DNA of 37,268 nucleotides from Oscillospiraceae bacterium (GCA_028697255.1 JAQVFM010000013.1:1-37268); one strand, 5' to 3'; shown: positions 9,187 to 18,516, numbered from the stretch's first letter. Numbers and translations: made by a program. The notes: generated from the letters alone by a model not told the origin.

Positions 9187-9495
9187 CTCAGGTCAAAATC
9201 GAGTGCAGTGTTCCTTGGCAGAGACTGTTAGGGTTCTCATAGGGGTGGATTCGATATCCGCCCGGGCAATTGATATCATATTTAATTAAACAATACCCGC
9301 AAATTGAATGTCGCCAATATGTAATTACCCAAACCATTTCCACGCAATTATTGTTATTATACGGGCGGATATGGAATCCGCCCCTACACAAATTTTTTGC
9401 GAATATATTTTATTCACCATAATTGTTTGCGATTCCGTAGGGGCGCACCTGCGTGTGCGCCCGATTAACCCTGCATAATATATGTTGGTTTATTG
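9187..9495. repeat. Gene-free region with three REP-like palindromes
   Basis: I see no gene in this stretch. It contains three short palindromes of one type, each beginning TAGGGG or GTAGGGGCG and ending CGCCCG: 9240-9264 (plus orientation), 9362-9387 (reverse orientation) and 9437-9463 (plus). The first two are near-exact inverted copies of each other (GGATTC..ATATCCGCCCG type), so they could also pair over the about 100 AT-rich bases between them. Similar but diverged hairpins occur at 22540-22573, 23082-23107 and 26408-26430. Confidence 0.65.
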
Positions 9496-9524
9496 TTGCC
9501 CCTCCCCGTGTAATATGATATAAT
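9496..9524 (+). promoter_or_regulatory. Probable sigma-A promoter of the ruvCAB operon
   Basis: TTGCCC (-35, 9496-9501), a 17-base spacer, and a perfect TATAAT (-10, 9519-9524), 27 bases before the ruvC start codon. This puts the predicted mRNA start close to the ribosome binding site. Confidence 0.65.
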
Positions 9525-9551
9525 CATACGAACGGAAAGGGGTGGTTTTGC

Positions 9552-10055
9552 TTGGTTATACTGGGAATTGACCCCGGCTATGCAACTGTGGGTTGGGGAT
9601 GCGTGCGCTATGAGCGTGCACGGTATCATTTGCTTGATTTCGGTACAATTTCTACCCCTGCAAAAATGAACTTTCCTTTAAGGCTTGAGTGTATTTACAA
9701 CGAGCTTTGCCTGTTGATAGCAAAATATCACCCCAATTCGATTGCCGTTGAAAAACTTTATTTTAAAAATAATCAAAAAACTGCAATTGATGTTGCCCAG
9801 GCACGCGGAGTAATTATGCTGAGCGCCCAGCTTAACGGCATCGAAACTTGCGAATACACACCGCTTCAGGTAAAATCAGCTGTCACAGGATACGGCAAGG
9901 CGCAAAAGCTACAGGTAATGGAAATGACGAGGCGGCTGTTAAGATTGACAGAAACACCCCACCCCGACGATGCCGCCGACGCGCTCGCAATAGCTATTTG
10001 CCACGCACAAACCTGTGGAACACCACTTAGAAGACGGCTGGCCGGAATGGCTTAA
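9552..10055 (+). CDS. ruvC: Crossover junction endodeoxyribonuclease RuvC
   Basis: Holliday-junction resolvase that acts with RuvAB, 167 residues. The start is TTG 9552, giving MVILGIDPGYATVGWG, the expected N-terminus, behind AAAGGGGTGG. Four acidic residues line up with the E. coli active site: D7 (in GIDPG), E67 (in VEKLYF), D140 and D143 (in HPDDAADALAIAICH). The length is normal. It is the first gene of ruvC-ruvA-ruvB; RuvA starts 16 bases after the stop. Confidence 0.96.
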   Translation: MVILGIDPGYATVGWGCVRYERARYHLLDFGTISTPAKMNFPLRLECIYNELCLLIAKYHPNSIAVEKLYFKNNQKTAIDVAQARGVIMLSAQLNGIETCEYTPLQVKSAVTGYGKAQKLQVMEMTRRLLRLTETPHPDDAADALAIAICHAQTCGTPLRRRLAGMA

Positions 10056-10071
10056 TAACGGAGGATTATTA

Positions 10072-10677
10072 ATGCTTTACAGTGTGCACGGAAAATTAAT
10101 TGTAAACCAGGCAGGTATTGCTGTTATAGAATGCGGCGGAGTGGGATTTAACTGCCGCATTACAATGACAACAGCTCGCCGGCTTCCCGCTTTGGGCGAA
10201 CAAACAACACTTTATACCGTAATGAATGTTCGTGATGATGCTATAGAGCTTTTCGGCTTTGCCGACAGGGCAGAGCTTAATTGCTTTAAACAGTTAACAT
10301 CGGTTACCGGCATAGGCCCCAAGGCCGCACTTTCAATATTATCCGAGCTCTCGTCCGAGCGTGTGGCAATGGCCATTGCATCGGGGGATTACAAAGCTCT
10401 GACAAGCGCTCAAGGTATAGGTCAAAAGCTTGCTCAACGTATAGTGCTCGAGTTAAAGGATAAATTTAGTGCCTTGCAGACGTCGGATTTAACCGAATCG
10501 CAGGGGTTTACAGGTATTCAATCCGCTTCGGGCAATGCGGCAGAAGCTGTCAATGCCCTTACTGTACTTGGATTTTCGGTGGGAGAATCATCATCGGCAG
10601 TCGGCCGGCTGGACAGCTCTTTGCCGGTTGATACATTGGTACGCGAAGCACTTAAGTCACTAGCCAAACGCGGCTGA
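10072..10677 (+). CDS. ruvA: Holliday junction DNA helicase subunit RuvA
   Basis: Tetrameric junction-binding protein that loads the RuvB motor, 201 residues. ATG 10072 is selected over an upstream in-frame ATG inside ruvC because it lies behind GGAGG and gives [10 protein letters not shown], the family N-terminus (OB-fold domain I). Two helix-hairpin-helix motifs follow in domain [18 protein letters not shown] and [20 protein letters not shown]. Domain III, which contacts RuvB, is the C-terminal about 50 residues with [12 protein letters not shown]. It is immediately followed by ruvB. Confidence 0.96.
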   Translation: MLYSVHGKLIVNQAGIAVIECGGVGFNCRITMTTARRLPALGEQTTLYTVMNVRDDAIELFGFADRAELNCFKQLTSVTGIGPKAALSILSELSSERVAMAIASGDYKALTSAQGIGQKLAQRIVLELKDKFSALQTSDLTESQGFTGIQSASGNAAEAVNALTVLGFSVGESSSAVGRLDSSLPVDTLVREALKSLAKRG

Positions 10678-10678
10678 A

Positions 10679-11713
10679 ATGAGGGATGAAACCTTGGAAA
10701 TGGATATGGAGAACAGGATGGTGACAACCTCATATTTGCCCGAAGACGAGGGCGACAATCCTCTGCGACCACGGGCTCTCAGCGAGTTTATCGGACAGAC
10801 AAAGGTTAAAGAAAACCTGTCCGTTTTTATCGATGCTGCCCGTCAGCGCGGCGAGGCGCTTGACCATGCACTGCTCTATGGCCCGCCCGGACTTGGCAAA
10901 ACAACGCTTGCGGGAATTATTGCCAACGAAATGAACGTGAACATACGCATAACATCGGGTCCGGCAATCGAACGACCCGGCGACTTAGCAGCAATGCTGA
11001 CAAATCTTGAAGAGGGCGATGTGCTGTTTATTGACGAGATACACCGCCTGTCACGCATGGTTGAGGAAATATTGTATCCTGCAATGGAGGATTTTTCGAT
11101 CGACATAATCAACGGCAAAGGGCAGGGCGCACTTTCAATTCACTTGCCTTTGCCTCATTTTACACTTATCGGTGCGACAACGCGCGCCGGACAAATTTCG
11201 GCACCGCTGCGCGACCGATTTGGAGTTGTGCTGCGGCTTGAGCTATACACCCCTGAGGATCTTGCGACAATTGTAAAGCGAAGCGCGCGCATTCTTAATA
11301 TTGAGTGTGACGATGAAGGCGCTCTTGAAATTGCGACACGCTCACGCGGGACGCCACGTATCGCCAACCGCCTGCTTAAGCGTGTCAGAGACTTTGCCCA
11401 GGTTATAAGCGAAGGACCAATAACTTTAGAATCAGCGCGCAATGCTCTGAACAGGTTGGAAATAGATGAACTTGGCCTTGATATGATTGACCGGCACATG
11501 CTTGAATCCATGATAAAGCATTATGGAGGAGGCCCGGTTGGGTTGGATACAATTGCGGCAGTAATAGGTGAAGAATCGGTTACAATAGAGGATGTGTACG
11601 AACCATATCTTATGCAAATTGGCTTTTTAAGCCGTACACCGCGCGGGCGCGTGGTTTTGCCCGCTGCATACAGCCATTTAGGGCTGGAATATAGCGGTCA
11701 GATGACATTTTAG
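10679..11713 (+). CDS. ruvB: Holliday junction DNA helicase RuvB
   Basis: Hexameric AAA+ motor for branch migration, up to 344 residues. Walker A is [11 protein letters not shown], Walker B FIDEIHRL, sensor ATTRAG and the arginine finger lies in APLRDRFG; the winged-helix end PRGRVVLP is intact. The start is uncertain. ATG 10679 is one base after the ruvA stop but has no Shine-Dalgarno. TTG 10694 is in frame with GAGGG 8 bases ahead and may be the true start, which would shorten the protein by five residues. Other TTG starts in this window make that reasonable. Confidence 0.96.
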   Translation: MRDETLEMDMENRMVTTSYLPEDEGDNPLRPRALSEFIGQTKVKENLSVFIDAARQRGEALDHALLYGPPGLGKTTLAGIIANEMNVNIRITSGPAIERPGDLAAMLTNLEEGDVLFIDEIHRLSRMVEEILYPAMEDFSIDIINGKGQGALSIHLPLPHFTLIGATTRAGQISAPLRDRFGVVLRLELYTPEDLATIVKRSARILNIECDDEGALEIATRSRGTPRIANRLLKRVRDFAQVISEGPITLESARNALNRLEIDELGLDMIDRHMLESMIKHYGGGPVGLDTIAAVIGEESVTIEDVYEPYLMQIGFLSRTPRGRVVLPAAYSHLGLEYSGQMTF

Positions 11714-11734
11714 CCGAAGAGGGGAAGAATTTTT

Positions 11735-13084
11735 ATGGGAAGATTGTTCGGTACCGACGGTGCACGCGGTGTTGCCAATACAGAACTAAATTGTGAGCTT
11801 GCAATGGCTATTGGTCGCGCGGCGGCAATGGTGCTTATAGACAACGAGCATCGTCACCCGCGCATTATTATAGGCAAGGATACCCGCCGGTCATGCGATA
11901 TGCTTGAATCGGCAATGGCGGCCGGACTATGCTCTGTGGGCGCTGATGTGACGCTGATGGGAGTTGTGCCGACACCTGCTGTGGCATATCTCGTAAAAAA
12001 GTATAATGCCGATGCAGGTGTTATGATTTCGGCTTCGCACAACCCCTGCGAATACAATGGTATCAAGATTTTTAACAGCGAGGGATATAAGCTATCTGAC
12101 GCTCTCGAACACGAGATTGAGTCCATAGTCCTTGACGGCAGCCGAACACCGCCCTGTCCTGTAGGTGGCGATGTCGGGTGTGTTCACTATTGTGATACCG
12201 CGGTTGATGATTACGTTGCACATCTGCTGAGTACAGTAGACATTGATTTAAAGGGTATGCGCTTGGTTGTCGACTGTGCAAACGGGTCGGCGAGCGCAAC
12301 AGCGCAAAAATTGTTTTCGGCACTTGGAGCCGAGTGCGTATTTATTAACAATTCACCTAACGGCATTAACATAAACGCAAAATGCGGCTCAACACATATG
12401 GAAATGTTGGTCGAACATGTTAAAAAACTGAAATTCTCTGCAGGAATAGCGTTTGACGGTGATGCTGACCGATGCCTTGCAGTTGACGAAAATGGCAACC
12501 TCGTTGACGGCGACAAAATAATAGCTGCGCTATCCTTTGACATGAAGGAAAGAGGCAAACTGGACGGTGGTGCCGCTGTTGTCACTGTAATGTCTAACTT
12601 TGGACTGTTTCGTTTTTTTGAAGAGCACGGCATAATTCCGGTAATCACTAAAGTCGGCGACCGTTATGTCCTTGAGGAAATGCTTAAAAACGGCTACGGC
12701 ATCGGAGGAGAGCAATCCGGGCATATTATATTCCGCAGGCATGCAACAACCGGCGATGGGCAGCTAACCGCAATAAAACTGCTTTCATTGTGCCGGCATC
12801 GCGGGTGCAAGCTTTCGGATATTAGTAGTATGATGGAAAGCTATCCGCAGGTTATGGTAAACGTAAAGGCAGACGCCGAGCAAAAGATTCGCTACGCAGC
12901 CGATACGGCACTCGCATCTTTAATTGAACAAGCGGGAAATAGCTTAGGCAAGGACGGGCGCGTACTGGTGCGTGCATCCGGTACCGAGCCGCTTATACGC
13001 GTTATGGTTGAGGGACGCGACTTTTCAAACATAAACCGACTCGCCGCTTCACTTGCTGACAGCATACAAAAGGCAATCGGCTAA
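11735..13084 (+). CDS. glmM: Phosphoglucosamine mutase GlmM
   Basis: Converts glucosamine-6-phosphate to glucosamine-1-phosphate for UDP-GlcNAc and peptidoglycan synthesis, 449 residues. It begins MGRLFGTDGARGVAN, the GlmM N-terminus. The phosphoserine loop is ISASHNPCEYNG with the catalytic serine at residue 101 (S102 in E. coli). The metal-binding loop is DGDADRCLAVD and the sugar-binding GGEQSGHII follows. The C-terminal phosphate-binding RASGTEPLIRVM is present. A GAGGGGAAG ribosome binding site lies ahead of ATG 11735. It sits between ruvB and the ECF transporter genes with gaps of about 20 bases, so co-transcription is likely. Confidence 0.97.
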   Translation: MGRLFGTDGARGVANTELNCELAMAIGRAAAMVLIDNEHRHPRIIIGKDTRRSCDMLESAMAAGLCSVGADVTLMGVVPTPAVAYLVKKYNADAGVMISASHNPCEYNGIKIFNSEGYKLSDALEHEIESIVLDGSRTPPCPVGGDVGCVHYCDTAVDDYVAHLLSTVDIDLKGMRLVVDCANGSASATAQKLFSALGAECVFINNSPNGININAKCGSTHMEMLVEHVKKLKFSAGIAFDGDADRCLAVDENGNLVDGDKIIAALSFDMKERGKLDGGAAVVTVMSNFGLFRFFEEHGIIPVITKVGDRYVLEEMLKNGYGIGGEQSGHIIFRRHATTGDGQLTAIKLLSLCRHRGCKLSDISSMMESYPQVMVNVKADAEQKIRYAADTALASLIEQAGNSLGKDGRVLVRASGTEPLIRVMVEGRDFSNINRLAASLADSIQKAIG

Positions 13085-13110
13085 CAAGAATTTAATAGGT
13101 GAAATTTTAT

Positions 13111-13980
13111 ATGGCGATTATAAAAGCTGAGAGCGTACGCTTTCATTATGATACCGATAATGAAGAAGGTGCGGCACAATCCCTAATGGTACTCGACAAC
13201 ATTAACCTTGATATAAAAACGGGTGAATTTGTTGCTGTTTTGGGACACAATGGCTCAGGTAAATCAACCCTGGCAAAGCACTTTAACGCATTGCTGCTTC
13301 CAACCGGTGGACAGGTGCTTATTGACGGTAAAAACACTTCGGATGAGCATAATAAATATGAAATCAGGCGTATGGTCGGAATGGTTCTGCAAAATCCCGA
13401 CAACCAGCTTGTGTCCACAATTGTCGAGGAGGATGTTGCGTTTGGGCCGGAAAACTTAGGGTTGGAACCTGACGAAATAGTACGCCGCGTACACGACGCA
13501 CTCAGCACTGTAGGCATGCTGGATTACAGGGAACATGCTCCGCACAAGCTGTCCGGAGGTCAAAAGCAGCGCGTTGCAATTGCCGGAATACTCGCAATGC
13601 AGCCCGATTGCCTTGTGCTCGACGAGCCGACTGCGATGCTTGACCCACAAGGCAGAAAAGAAGTGCTCGAAACAATATCCCGTCTTAACCGTGAACGCGG
13701 CATGACCGTTGTTCTCATTACACATTACATGGACGAGGCAGCAAATGCAGACCGTGTCGTAGTAATGGAGCACGGACAAATTATAATGCAGGGCACACCA
13801 CGCGAGGTTTTTTCAAAAGTGGACAAGCTGCGTGCCGCCGGTCTTGACGTGCCCCAACCCACCGAACTCTGTTATGATTTGCTGGGGCAAGGCATACCAC
13901 TGCCTGAGGGTATCCTTACCGTCGAGGAATGCACAACGGCATTATTACAGATTTTGGAGGAAAACAATGCCGGTAATTGA
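13111..13980 (+). CDS. ecfA1: ECF transporter ATP-binding subunit EcfA1
   Basis: First of two ATPases of the energy-coupling factor module that drives uptake of vitamins and trace metals through exchangeable S-components, 289 residues. Motifs are Walker A GHNGSGKSTLAKHFN, Q-loop VLQNPDNQLV, signature LSGGQKQRVAIAGIL and Walker B CLVLDEPTAMLDP. I prefer ATG 13111, with AGGTGA 8 bases ahead, over an in-frame GTG four codons earlier. The last 14 bases overlap ecfA2. The order ecfA1-ecfA2-ecfT-truA is widespread in Firmicutes, though there it normally follows rplQ and not glmM. Confidence 0.94.
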   Translation: MAIIKAESVRFHYDTDNEEGAAQSLMVLDNINLDIKTGEFVAVLGHNGSGKSTLAKHFNALLLPTGGQVLIDGKNTSDEHNKYEIRRMVGMVLQNPDNQLVSTIVEEDVAFGPENLGLEPDEIVRRVHDALSTVGMLDYREHAPHKLSGGQKQRVAIAGILAMQPDCLVLDEPTAMLDPQGRKEVLETISRLNRERGMTVVLITHYMDEAANADRVVVMEHGQIIMQGTPREVFSKVDKLRAAGLDVPQPTELCYDLLGQGIPLPEGILTVEECTTALLQILEENNAGN

Positions 13981-14836
13981 AACACGTAATCTTTCATACA
14001 CCTATTCTCCGGGCACACCCTTTCGCAAGGATGCAATAACTGATATAACATTCACTGCCCAAAAAGGCGACTTTATAGGCATTATCGGCCATACCGGCTC
14101 GGGAAAATCCACTCTTGTGCAGCATCTCAACGGCCTGTTGCGTCCGACATCAGGGCAGGTGTTTGTGAACGGGATAGATATTTGGCAGCAGCCCAAAAAA
14201 ATACGTTCGGTGCGTTTTAAGGTTGGGCTTGTTTTTCAGTATCCCGAACACCAGCTTTTTGAGGAAACGGCTTATAAGGACATTGCGTTCGGCCCTAAGA
14301 ATATGGGACTTAATGACGATGAAATAGATAAACGCGTTCGCTTAGCGGCACAATTTGTCGGGCTGCGTGAAGAGCTTTTGCAAAAATCGCCTTTTGAGCT
14401 GTCGGGCGGCGAAAAACGCCGCGTCGCAATTGCCGGAGTTATGGCTATGCAGCCTGAAGTGCTTATACTTGACGAGCCGACAGCAGGACTTGACCCTCGA
14501 GGACGCGATATGATATTGCAGCAAATACTTGACTATCAAAAACAAAACCAAACCACCGTACTGCTGGTTTCTCATAATATGGAGGATATTGCACGCTCGG
14601 CAAAAAAAGTGCTTGTTATGAACCACGGGCGCATAGTGATGCTTGACGAAACGGCTGAAGTTTTTTCGCGTGCGCATGAGCTTGAGTCGATTGGCTTGGA
14701 TGTGCCTGCCGTGACACGCATATTTATGAGTTTGCGCAAAAGCGGATTTAATGTGGGACCAAATGCTTATACGGTAAAGCAAGCATATGACCGTCTTCTG
14801 CCCCTTTTAAAGAAAGGGGGCGGTTCCAATGCTTAG
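13967..14836 (+). CDS. ecfA2: ECF transporter ATP-binding subunit EcfA2
   Basis: Second ATPase of the ECF module, 289 residues. ATG 13967 lies inside the end of ecfA1 behind TTGGAGG; the open frame extends 45 codons further upstream, but that part is the ecfA1 gene in another phase. Motifs are Walker A GHTGSGKSTLVQHLNG, Q-loop VFQYPEHQLFEETA, signature LSGGEKRRVAIAGVM and Walker B ILDEPTAGLDP. The YPEHQLFEET stretch is typical of EcfA2. It overlaps ecfT by 8 bases, as expected for subunits made in fixed ratio. Confidence 0.95.
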   Translation: MPVIETRNLSYTYSPGTPFRKDAITDITFTAQKGDFIGIIGHTGSGKSTLVQHLNGLLRPTSGQVFVNGIDIWQQPKKIRSVRFKVGLVFQYPEHQLFEETAYKDIAFGPKNMGLNDDEIDKRVRLAAQFVGLREELLQKSPFELSGGEKRRVAIAGVMAMQPEVLILDEPTAGLDPRGRDMILQQILDYQKQNQTTVLLVSHNMEDIARSAKKVLVMNHGRIVMLDETAEVFSRAHELESIGLDVPAVTRIFMSLRKSGFNVGPNAYTVKQAYDRLLPLLKKGGGSNA

Positions 14837-15644
14837 CGGCATCACAATCGGTCAGTTCTTTCCCGGCAACTCTTTGCTGCACCGCATGGACGCACGCATC
14901 AAGCTGGTGCTCACATTCGCTTATATTGCCGCTGTTTTTATACCCAGAAACTGGGCGGGTCTTGCAGTCGCCGTTGGATTTTTGATTTTTACGATACTGC
15001 TTTCTCGTTTGCCCGCCAAACTTGTTTTAAAAAGTATAAAGCCTATTTTGCCAATAATAATATTTACTTCGGCATTAAATATTTTTTATGTTACCGATGG
15101 TACACCTTTATTTGACTGGGCATTTATCCATATAACAACGCAAGGGCTTACAACAGCAGCATTTATTGCAATTCGTATTATATCTCTGATTGCCGGAAGC
15201 TCGTTGCTCACATATACAACATCGCCGACCACGCTGACCGACGCGCTTGAACGGCTGTTGTCCCCGCTTAAAGCGGTGCGTCTTAACGTTCACGAGCTTG
15301 CAATGATGATGACGATTGCACTTAGGTTTATTCCAACCTTAATTGAGGAAACAGACAAGATTATGTCGGCCCAAAAGGCGCGCGGGGCAGATTTGGAAAG
15401 CGGCAGCCTGATGCAGCGGATACGAGCTCTTATTCCAATTCTTATACCACTGTTTGTATCGTCGTTTCGCCGAGCCTATGAGCTTGCAACGGCAATGGAA
15501 TGCCGCTGCTACCGCGGCGGAGAGGGTCGCACCCGCATGAAGCAAATGCATATGCGCGCTTTTGATATCGTTTGCATTGCAGTTGTAGTTTTAATGGCGG
15601 CGGGGCTGATTGTTCTGAATTTTGTTCTTCCGCCGGTTATTTGA
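14829..15644 (+). CDS. ecfT: ECF transporter transmembrane subunit EcfT
   Basis: Membrane scaffold that couples the EcfA1/A2 ATPases to a substrate-binding S-component, 271 residues with several hydrophobic segments. It begins with the usual MLSGITIGQFFPGNSLLHRM (D-R-K-like opening). The two coupling-helix motifs are visible: AQKARGAD near residue 185 and ECRCYRGGEGRT about 40 residues later. The start ATG 14829 overlaps ecfA2. No S-component gene is in the window, which is normal for a group II module that serves unlinked S-components. truA follows at 27 bases. Confidence 0.93.
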   Translation: MLSGITIGQFFPGNSLLHRMDARIKLVLTFAYIAAVFIPRNWAGLAVAVGFLIFTILLSRLPAKLVLKSIKPILPIIIFTSALNIFYVTDGTPLFDWAFIHITTQGLTTAAFIAIRIISLIAGSSLLTYTTSPTTLTDALERLLSPLKAVRLNVHELAMMMTIALRFIPTLIEETDKIMSAQKARGADLESGSLMQRIRALIPILIPLFVSSFRRAYELATAMECRCYRGGEGRTRMKQMHMRAFDIVCIAVVVLMAAGLIVLNFVLPPVI

Positions 15645-15671
15645 TTCTAATATAAAAATGAGGTCAAAGGC

Positions 15672-16406
15672 ATGCCGAGATTATTGCTTACATTGCGCTT
15701 TATCGGTACGCATTACCACGGCTGGCAGGTTCAAAAAAACGCACTTACAATACAAAGCGTGCTTCAGGATGCCATAGAGCGCGTGACCGGATACCGTTCG
15801 AACGTTATAGGATGCAGCCGGACCGATGCCGGGGTGCATGCAAGCATGTACTGCTGTACCACCGATACCGATTCTACGCTTTACGGCGACAAAATGGTAT
15901 CAGCGCTTAATGCCCACTTGCCTCGTGATATAGCCGTTTACGACTGCCGCGAGGTAGATGCCGATTTTCATCCGCGTTATTGCGCGATAGCAAAACAATA
16001 TTTATATAGGATATGGAACTCTCCCGCACGCAATCCGTTTTGGGACGGACTGGCACTGCATATCCGCTACCCCATTGATGTGGAGAGGCTCAATAGGGCG
16101 GCCGCCGATTTTTTGGGTGAGCACGATTTTACTTCGTTCTGCGCTGCGGGCAGCAGCGTGTGCAATAAGGTACGTCATGTGCACAAATGTGAATTTTCAC
16201 AAATTGGCGAGCTTGTAATTTTAACTGTACAGGCAAATGGCTTTTTATACAACATGGTGCGAATAATTGCGGGAACACTGCTTGAAATTAATGCAGGAAA
16301 ACTGCAGTATGACTGTATTCCTGACATTTTAAAGGCACGCTCAAGAAACGCTGCAGGTGCAACAGCACCCGCTTGCGGATTGATACTTGACAAGGTGTTT
16401 TACTGA
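15672..16406 (+). CDS. truA: tRNA pseudouridine(38-40) synthase TruA
   Basis: Isomerises uridines 38-40 in the tRNA anticodon arm, 244 residues. The catalytic aspartate is D52 in CSRTDAGVHA. Other family segments are the N-terminal TLRFIGTHYHGWQVQ, HARYC-like FHPRYCAIAKQYLYRI, HDFTSFCAAGS and the C-terminal GFLYNMVRIIAGTLLEI. The start ATG lies behind ATGAGGTCAAAGG. Linkage to ecfT is conserved in many Firmicutes. The gene is followed closely by the DUF5711-like gene. Confidence 0.96.
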   Translation: MPRLLLTLRFIGTHYHGWQVQKNALTIQSVLQDAIERVTGYRSNVIGCSRTDAGVHASMYCCTTDTDSTLYGDKMVSALNAHLPRDIAVYDCREVDADFHPRYCAIAKQYLYRIWNSPARNPFWDGLALHIRYPIDVERLNRAAADFLGEHDFTSFCAAGSSVCNKVRHVHKCEFSQIGELVILTVQANGFLYNMVRIIAGTLLEINAGKLQYDCIPDILKARSRNAAGATAPACGLILDKVFY

Positions 16407-16431
16407 TTACCTTTCGTTCCGGAGGAGAAAC

Positions 16432-17667
16432 ATGGCTTCAAAGCGTGACATTACGATAAGGCGTCCAAATCCTGCCTCGTCTGTAAATGATGACGCAGTT
16501 GAGCTTGAGGTGCTGCCCGTCCGACGGCGACGAAGGCGGCGCAGCTTGCTACGCGTACTTATAAGGCTTTTGATTGTTGCTGCCTTAATAACTGGTGTGT
16601 GTTACATTAGCATAAACTGGAATAGCCTTTCACCGGAAAGCATGTTATATTGGCTGAACGACAAGCTTGCAGGCGGCCAAAAAGGTGGCGGCTTTCCGGT
16701 GGATATTACGGGCAGCTCGGTTTTAAGCATGACACGTTCCAAGGACGGACTTGCGCTGTTAACCGACACCTCACTTATTTTATTTAATGATAAAGGCGGC
16801 AGGCTTTTGCAAAGACATCACGGCTTTTCGCGCCCGGTTCTGCGCACAGCAGGCAAATGGATTATAATATACGATGCATCGGGCAACAGGTTAAAGATAG
16901 AAACACGCGCGTCTACAGCAGGAGAAATGACACTTAACAACCATATAACAAGCGCAGCTGTGTCCGGCGACGGAAAATATGCACTGGCTACTGATTCGAC
17001 CAAAGGATATACTTCTGAGGTTGTAGCATATAATCATAATAGGGAGAAAATTTTTCATCGGTACAACACCGAGTTGATTGTTTTGGATATTGCGATAAGC
17101 CCGGACGGTGAATCTCTTGCCGTCGTGGGTATCGCAGCCGAGACGGGCGCAATGGAAAGTACTTTGCTGATATTTGATTTTAATAAAGAGGATCCGGTTG
17201 CCAAATATCAAATAAGAGACACAATGCTGTTTTCGGTCGATTTTTTTCCAAACGGCACAATCGCTGCAGTGGGGGACAGCGAGCTTTGGGTGTGTAACAA
17301 AAGCGGCACAATACAACAAAGCCACGGATTTAACGATCGGGAGCTTATCGGATACACGATTGGTGAAAGTGCCGTATCTGTTGTGCTACGTGATTTGGGC
17401 AGCTCGAAGGGCGGAGACATTATAACGGTAAATCCTTCTGGTGACATTGCTTATACTGCATCGTTCGAGGGATCATTCCGCAATATTGCGCCCCAAGATT
17501 TCGGTGTTTTAGTGCTAACATCAGAGCATTTGTACCATGTAAATCCCGCAGGAGTTATCAACACGATTGACGTTATGCGTGACAGCCGCATTGTTTGTGC
17601 TATGGGCGGCAAAGCCATAGTTTTGGGATTGACTTCACTAAACGAATACACCATACCACGAGTTTAA
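16432..17667 (+). CDS. DUF5711-like membrane-anchored beta-propeller protein
   Basis: Protein of unknown function, 411 residues. ATG 16432 lies behind GGAGGAG; the frame upstream overlaps truA and is not used. A basic cytoplasmic stretch with seven consecutive arginines (residues 31-37) precedes one membrane segment (about 39-60). The outside part is a run of beta-strand repeats such as VSGDGKYALATDS and ISPDGESLAVVGI, which resembles WD40/propeller blades. From memory this layout and genomic place (between truA and cvpA) fit the DUF5711 family of Clostridia, but I cannot run the profile. No catalytic residues are evident. A sensing or scaffold role at the envelope would be a guess. Confidence 0.7.
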   Translation: MASKRDITIRRPNPASSVNDDAVELEVLPVRRRRRRRSLLRVLIRLLIVAALITGVCYISINWNSLSPESMLYWLNDKLAGGQKGGGFPVDITGSSVLSMTRSKDGLALLTDTSLILFNDKGGRLLQRHHGFSRPVLRTAGKWIIIYDASGNRLKIETRASTAGEMTLNNHITSAAVSGDGKYALATDSTKGYTSEVVAYNHNREKIFHRYNTELIVLDIAISPDGESLAVVGIAAETGAMESTLLIFDFNKEDPVAKYQIRDTMLFSVDFFPNGTIAAVGDSELWVCNKSGTIQQSHGFNDRELIGYTIGESAVSVVLRDLGSSKGGDIITVNPSGDIAYTASFEGSFRNIAPQDFGVLVLTSEHLYHVNPAGVINTIDVMRDSRIVCAMGGKAIVLGLTSLNEYTIPRV

Positions 17668-17703
17668 AAACAAAAAAATTGCATTTACAACTAAGCTGGA
17701 CTG

Positions 17704-17732
17704 TTGTACTGAAAAACAAGTTATGATATACT
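17704..17732 (+). promoter_or_regulatory. Probable sigma-A promoter of the cvpA operon
   Basis: TTGTAC (-35, 17704-17709), a 17-base spacer and TATACT (-10, 17727-17732). The predicted mRNA start near 17739 is close to an ATG at 17746, which makes that ATG an unlikely start and favours ATG 17779. Confidence 0.6.
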
Positions 17733-17778
17733 GTAATTAAAATCCATGGGCCGGTATCGAAAGGAAGCGGTGACAAAT

Positions 17779-18516
17779 ATGGCATATATACTTGATGGTG
17801 TGGTCATACTAATTTTTCTGCTGGCAATCTGGATGGGTTACCGTCGCGGATTTTTCAACACGATTATCCGTTTAGTCGGCTGTTTAGCAGCCGCTTTAAT
17901 AGCGTGGGGCATAAGTGCACCCCTGGCTTCGGGAATTTACGACAGCATGATATCAAGCTCAATACAAAAGGGGATTTCCTCTCAAATTGAAAAGACAGGA
18001 GCACAGTCGGTTGACAATGCGCTGGAAGGTGTCATTGATAATTTGCCGGGCGCCGTAATTAATGCACTAAAGTTTTTTGATTTGGGGACGCCCGACCAGA
18101 TGAAGGGCAAGCTCGAGGGCTCGCTGAGCGACTCGGTACAGGTGCTTTCACGTACAATTGAGCAAAGAGTGGTGCGCCCTGCTGCCATTTCACTACTTCG
18201 TGTTTTGAGCTTTTTTATTCTTTTTGTGATATTTGCAATACTCATAGGAATTGCTGCATCTGTTGTGGGCCGAATATTCCGCCTGCCTGTACTGCGGCAG
18301 ACCGACGGTGTGCTTGGTGCAGTGCTGGGCGGCGTTCAGGGGCTTGTACTTGTCTTTGTTGCGGTTTCGGTTATGAGCCTTATTGCGACTTCGTCAGACA
18401 ATGAAGACAAGCTTACGCGCGCCGTAATTAGTGAAACTATAATTGTGCACAGAGTAGAAAAAATTAATCCTGTCACCAATAATTTATATTCGATGTTTGG
18501 CGCGAAATCAGTATGA
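17779..18516 (+). CDS. cvpA: CvpA family membrane protein
   Basis: Integral membrane protein of the CvpA/colicin V production family, 245 residues; the molecular function of this family is not settled. The N-terminus AYILDGVVILIFLLAIWMGYRRGFF is the family's hallmark (hydrophobic helix then GxxRGFF). There are about four membrane segments, with a large hydrophilic loop (residues about 60-120) and a paired segment around FFILFVIFAILIGIAASVVG. ATG 17779 has AAGGA about 13 bases ahead; an in-frame ATG at 17746 lacks a ribosome binding site and lies at the predicted mRNA start. The next gene (pgsA) starts 37 bases after its stop. Confidence 0.8.
   Translation: MAYILDGVVILIFLLAIWMGYRRGFFNTIIRLVGCLAAALIAWGISAPLASGIYDSMISSSIQKGISSQIEKTGAQSVDNALEGVIDNLPGAVINALKFFDLGTPDQMKGKLEGSLSDSVQVLSRTIEQRVVRPAAISLLRVLSFFILFVIFAILIGIAASVVGRIFRLPVLRQTDGVLGAVLGGVQGLVLVFVAVSVMSLIATSSDNEDKLTRAVISETIIVHRVEKINPVTNNLYSMFGAKSV

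Noticed and set aside
9187..9495. CRISPR array suspected from repeated GC-rich palindromes
   Set aside because: Only three palindromes, in mixed orientation with irregular spacing and differing sequences; no cas genes nearby.
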